Program-made: the position numbers and the translations under genes
DNA from: Caecibacter massiliensis
GTDB taxonomy: Bacteria > Bacillota > Negativicutes > Veillonellales > Megasphaeraceae
Direction: 5' to 3'
Assembly: GCA_900095875.1 (NCBI GenBank)
Contig: LT608311.1
Coordinates: forward strand, 2,388,774-2,452,773
DNA: 64,000 nucleotides
The notes under the pieces: model-generated
Told to the model about the DNA's origin: nothing
What the model saw: only the letters and a program-made list of their open reading frames with translations
Databases searched by the model: none
Shown here: one piece after another, positions 60,738 to 64,000 of the stretch
How positions within the stretch are numbered: the first letter of the stretch is position 1
How the letters are laid out: every line of letters begins with the position of its first letter

Positions 60738-62285
60738 ATGTTGATGACAAAAGAGCAATTTCAAGCCAGTATCCGTGCCCGCAAACCGATGAATGTTTAT
60801 TTTCTGGGCAAAAAAATCGAAGACTTGACGACGTTCCCGCCACTGGCGGCCAGCTTTAATGCCATTTCTACTATTTATGACCTGCAGAGCCGTCCGGAAT
60901 GGAAAGACCTGATTACGGTGCCATCCCATCTCAGCGGACAGCCGGTCAGTATTTACAATGCGCCCCTGCGTTCGGCAGAAGACGCAAACCGCAAGACCCG
61001 GGCTGCCCGTGCTCTTGCGGAAGTCGTCGGCTGTTGTACTCACCGCTGTACCGGTTCAGAAGCCTTTGCCGGTCTGGGCCCGGCCTGCTATGATATGGAT
61101 CAGGATCTGGGAACTCATTACTTCGACCGGTTCATGAAATTCCTCGATTATGTGCAACGCAATGACCTGACCTGTACGGTAACAGTGACGGACGTCAAAG
61201 GCCTGCGCACGCTGGCCCCTCACGAACAGCCTGATCCAGATGCATACGTACACATTAATGAAGTACGCGATGACGGTATCGTCATCAGCGGCTATAAATG
61301 CAACCAGACAGGCATCTTGTTCGCTCACGAAATCGTCATCGTCCCGACGACTAATATGCGTCCTGAAGATAAAGATTTTGCTCTGGCCTGTGCCGTTCCG
61401 GCCGATACGCCGGGCCTGACCTTTGTATTGGGCCGCACGCCCCAGGATAAGCGTTTCTTTGAAGTCGGCGGTGATATCGAAGGAATTGATCTGGGCAAAA
61501 AATATGCCGACCATCAGGCTCTGGTATACTTTGACCATGTATTCGTGCCCAATGACCGGGTCTTCATGTGCGGCGAGACGAAATATGTCGGCCGCCTGTT
61601 GAGTTATTTCACCGCTGTCCATCGCCTGACTGCCGGTGGCTGCAAGGCCGGCGGCTGTTCGGCCCTGTGTGGTGCGGCCAGCCTCATTGCCGATATGATT
61701 GGTGTCCAGAAAGCCGGGCATATCCGCACAAAGCTGACCCAGATGGCCATGACGGCCGAAACGGTGTACGGATTGTCCCTGGCATCGGGCGTCGAAGGAT
61801 TCCAGCACCCCAGCGGATTCTGGATCCCCAATCCGCTTATGTCCCATACCTGTAAGTATACCTGTACCCAGATGCCTTTTGAAGCTGTGCGGCTGGCCCG
61901 GGATATTCTGGCGGGATTTGGAGAAACGGCGCCATCTGAACTGGATATGCGCAGTAAAGAAGTAGGAGAACTCTGTCAGAGAGCGTTTAATCCGGGCAAT
62001 CCGGCCTATACGGCAATGGATCGTCTCCGGGCCGGCCGGTTTATTGAACATATGGCCCGCGGTTCCAACTGGACGGCCATGGCTCTCCACGGCGGAGGAA
62101 ACCAGGAAGCGTCTACCGTCATGGCCCGGTCGTTTACGGATTGGGATTATCTGAAGAATCTCGTCCGGGCGGCAACGGGTATGGAAAAAGACCCGGCCAG
62201 GGTAGACGAAATTATCGCTGCTATCGGTAAAAGGCAGGGCCGCATCTATACCAACCGCGATCTGCCACAGTCGGATAATAAGTAG
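60738..62285 (+). CDS. abfD: 4-hydroxybutyryl-CoA dehydratase / vinylacetyl-CoA isomerase
   Basis: 515 residues. It removes water from 4-hydroxybutyryl-CoA to give crotonyl-CoA by a ketyl-radical mechanism, with FAD and an unusual [4Fe-4S] cluster. The ligands of the Clostridium aminobutyricum enzyme (three Cys and one His) are matched in spacing: Cys100 and Cys104 in GCCTHRC, and His295 and Cys302 in HRLTAGGC. The acyl-CoA dehydrogenase-like fold is otherwise conserved (PVSIYNAPLRSAEDANRKTRA, FDHVFVPNDRVF). The enzyme is oxygen-sensitive, pointing to an anaerobe. GGAGGAGG lies upstream. Confidence 0.95.
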   Translation: MLMTKEQFQASIRARKPMNVYFLGKKIEDLTTFPPLAASFNAISTIYDLQSRPEWKDLITVPSHLSGQPVSIYNAPLRSAEDANRKTRAARALAEVVGCCTHRCTGSEAFAGLGPACYDMDQDLGTHYFDRFMKFLDYVQRNDLTCTVTVTDVKGLRTLAPHEQPDPDAYVHINEVRDDGIVISGYKCNQTGILFAHEIVIVPTTNMRPEDKDFALACAVPADTPGLTFVLGRTPQDKRFFEVGGDIEGIDLGKKYADHQALVYFDHVFVPNDRVFMCGETKYVGRLLSYFTAVHRLTAGGCKAGGCSALCGAASLIADMIGVQKAGHIRTKLTQMAMTAETVYGLSLASGVEGFQHPSGFWIPNPLMSHTCKYTCTQMPFEAVRLARDILAGFGETAPSELDMRSKEVGELCQRAFNPGNPAYTAMDRLRAGRFIEHMARGSNWTAMALHGGGNQEASTVMARSFTDWDYLKNLVRAATGMEKDPARVDEIIAAIGKRQGRIYTNRDLPQSDNK

Positions 62286-62388
62286 TACCAGGATGACTAT
62301 TCCTGACGCAGGAGGCAGTTGCTGACACCGCTCGTTGGAAAACCTGAGTAATTGATGCCAGCGGAAGCACGATCTGCAGTAAACGGGA

Positions 62389-62447
62389 AGAGGCTGAGCA
62401 AAATGTACGGCGTAAAAGCCCATTTTGTTGCAGCCTCTTTCTTTTGA
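62389..62447 (+). terminator. Intrinsic terminator after abfD
   Basis: GAGGCTG-AGCAAAATG pairs with CATTTTGTTGCAGCCTC, followed by TTTCTTTT. The 100 bases between abfD and this stem hold nothing I recognise. Confidence 0.8.
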
Positions 62448-62463
62448 ATGGGCCAAGTGTGTC

Positions 62464-62492
62464 TTTAAAAAAAAATCGTTCTATGATATAAT
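62464..62492 (+). promoter_or_regulatory. Promoter of mfd
   Basis: TTTAAA (62464-62469), 17 bases, TATAAT (62487-62492). Confidence 0.7.
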
Positions 62493-62522
62493 GAAACGTC
62501 ACTTGAACATTGTTTACTAAAA

Positions 62523-62557
62523 GGGCTTTAGGGATTTTTTACTAAGGCCCCGTTTTC
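62523..62557 (+). promoter_or_regulatory. Hairpin in the mfd leader
   Basis: GGGCTTTAG (62523-62531) pairs with CTAAGGCCC (62542-62550) around a T-rich loop, followed by CGTTTTCT. It lies between the promoter and the start codon and could act as a weak attenuator. Confidence 0.4.
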
Positions 62558-62573
62558 TATGAGGTCGTGTAAT

Positions 62574-64000
62574 ATGAATACTTTTTTTCAACGCATGAAC
62601 GAGGATGCCAATATACATTCCTGTGCTGACTTGTTTATCCAGCCCGGGTGCCACAGCATATACGGTGTCGGAGGATCGGTCAAAACGTCGTTTGCCGCCC
62701 GGGCTGTCATGGCTGCGGGAAAACCGGCTCTGATCATTGTACCATCGAAAGAGCAGGAAACGGCCTGGCAGACGGATCTGCAGTTCTTTGCCGCGGATTT
62801 ACCCGTCTATACATTTCCCTTAGGGGACCGGGCCGTATTTTCAACGACGGCAAAGAGCATGGAACGGACAGCCCGGCAGATGGAAGTATTGGCGGCACTC
62901 TGCAGTCATGCTTTTTGTGCCGTCGTCGCGACGATAGAAGAAGCGGCCCAGTTCATCGCGGCGCCGGAACATGTCAATGCAGCAGCGTTTAACGTATCTG
63001 CCGGTCAGGATTACGAACGGGAAACGCTGCTCCGGCGCCTGGCAGATGACGGATATGAACGGGTCGATATGGTCGAACGGCGGGGCCATTTTTCTGTGCG
63101 CGGTGATATTATCGATGTATTTGCCGTAAACTATGAACAGCCGCTCCGTCTGGAATTTTTCGGCGATACACTGGAAAGCCTGCGCTTTTTTGATGCGTCG
63201 AGCCAGAAATCCCTCGATAAGACCGATACGGTCCGTATCCTTCCTTTTGCTATAGATGGCGATAAAGACAAAGAACATACGATCCTCGATTATCTTGACG
63301 AAGGCGTTATTATCTGGGATGAACCCAACCGCTGCCGGGAAAATTTAAAGAAATTCCTGAAAGAAAGCGCCGATTACAAAGAATGGCTCTGTTCATGGCG
63401 ATCTCTGTCCGGTGCAGGACGAAAGGGGACACAGATTGTCCTGTCTCTCATGGCCCAGTCCGTACCGGATATGATGATAGATTCGTCGGCAAGCTTTTCT
63501 GCCAAGGCCATGGCCAGTTTCCAGAAACAGTTTGACCTGCTTCATGATGAACTTTCGCATTGGCAGGAAAGCGGCGATGCGATTCTTTTTGTACTCGGCA
63601 GCCGCCAGCGGATTGCGACGCTGAAAAGCTGGTTTGCCCAGAACGGATTTTCCGTTTCTGCATACGAAGAGACGGAACCGTTTGAGGCCAGCCAGATTTA
63701 CGTGGCAGAAGGGGAAATACGAAATGGGTTCGAACTGCCTTATGCCAAGTTAGTCGTCATATCTGAACGGGATATTTACGGCATGCAGAAGCACCGCCTG
63801 CGCCATCACGTGCAGAAAGGGCAGGAAATCAACGTATTTACCGATCTCAAAGCCGGCGATTATGTCGTTCATGAAGTCCACGGCATCGGCCGCTACGCCG
63901 GCATCAAGACCATAGAAATCGACGGCGTCCATAAAGATTATCTGGAAATCCATTATGCCGGAAAAGATATCTTGTATGTCCCGACGGACCAGCTTAATCT
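62574..64000 (+). CDS. mfd: Transcription-repair coupling factor Mfd, N-terminal part
   Basis: The frame is open from the ATG at 62574 to the window end, 475 codons of an expected 1100 or more. It begins with the UvrB-like module (GVGGSVKTSFAARA, a degenerate nucleotide loop, as usual for this inactive module; then VERRGHFSVRGDIIDVFAV) and reaches the CarD-like RNA-polymerase-interacting domain (DLKAGDYVVHEVHGIGRYAG, YLEIHYAGKDILYVPTDQLN). Mfd removes stalled RNA polymerase and recruits UvrA. The helicase motor lies beyond the window. It has its own promoter. Ribosome binding GAGGTCG is 8 bases upstream. Confidence 0.95.
   Translation, partial: MNTFFQRMNEDANIHSCADLFIQPGCHSIYGVGGSVKTSFAARAVMAAGKPALIIVPSKEQETAWQTDLQFFAADLPVYTFPLGDRAVFSTTAKSMERTARQMEVLAALCSHAFCAVVATIEEAAQFIAAPEHVNAAAFNVSAGQDYERETLLRRLADDGYERVDMVERRGHFSVRGDIIDVFAVNYEQPLRLEFFGDTLESLRFFDASSQKSLDKTDTVRILPFAIDGDKDKEHTILDYLDEGVIIWDEPNRCRENLKKFLKESADYKEWLCSWRSLSGAGRKGTQIVLSLMAQSVPDMMIDSSASFSAKAMASFQKQFDLLHDELSHWQESGDAILFVLGSRQRIATLKSWFAQNGFSVSAYEETEPFEASQIYVAEGEIRNGFELPYAKLVVISERDIYGMQKHRLRHHVQKGQEINVFTDLKAGDYVVHEVHGIGRYAGIKTIEIDGVHKDYLEIHYAGKDILYVPTDQLN

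Noticed and set aside
62286-62390. Riboswitch downstream of abfD
   Set aside because: Some short G-rich pieces looked structured, but no conserved core could be matched and the region simply precedes a terminator.

Overview
The window looks like a chromosomal segment of a Negativicutes bacterium close to Megasphaera, that is, a Firmicute with an outer membrane. This is an inference. It rests on the Firmicute-type topA-trmFO-hslV-hslU order, a very large YadA-type trimeric autotransporter with an extended signal peptide, and anaerobic fermentation genes (etfBA, 4-hydroxybutyrate CoA-transferase and 4-hydroxybutyryl-CoA dehydratase). No rRNA, tRNA, CRISPR array or prophage was seen.

Layout. 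1-4.3 kb: housekeeping operon topA (3' part), trmFO, hslV, hslU. 4.3-8.8 kb: lower-half cobalamin operon cobQ-cbiB-pduX-cobD, making cobyric acid and the aminopropanol phosphate arm from threonine. 9-16 kb: brnQ, a small glutaredoxin, an Rrf2 regulator with a secreted SnoaL-like protein, a secreted HAD phosphatase, an esterase, a basic/aromatic amino-acid permease broken by an internal deletion but keeping its promoter and attenuator-like leader, and a flavin reductase. 16-18.5 kb: a LysR regulator divergent from a Cys/Met-metabolism PLP enzyme, with a perfect palindrome between them. 18.5-28.6 kb: an orphan DinJ/RelB antitoxin, then the 3024-residue adhesin with 1017-bp collagen-like tandem repeats.

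28.6-44 kb is an accessory redox/detoxification island: a FAH-family enzyme, iron alcohol dehydrogenase, two aldo/keto reductases, two flavodoxins (one cytosolic, one lipoprotein), a cupin, a CMD-family protein, two exported alpha/beta hydrolases with cysteine in the nucleophile position, an acetyltransferase and three intact LysR regulators. It is also full of decay: a cupin pseudogene joined to an aldo/keto reductase start, an IS200/IS605 element with an intact tnpB but a shredded tnpA, and a LysR pseudogene. Three promoters here carry the same ATAGGYAT box directly against the -35 hexamer, which suggests one regulon.

44-64 kb returns to core genes: mscS, glnS, a DUF4321 membrane protein, maf, radC, etfB-etfA, rlmI, thrC, an EamA transporter, a TVP38 protein and prfC. 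Then comes a PAS-sigma54 activator followed by abfT-abfD, which convert 4-hydroxybutyrate to crotonyl-CoA. The gap between activator and abfT holds three sites of form TGATG-N8-CATCA or near it. The window ends inside mfd.

The most promising new material is the shared promoter box of the redox island, the enhancer-site array upstream of abfT, a 29-codon membrane peptide coupled between cupin and CMD genes, the permease leader, and a hairpin that covers the ribosome binding site of one LysR gene.
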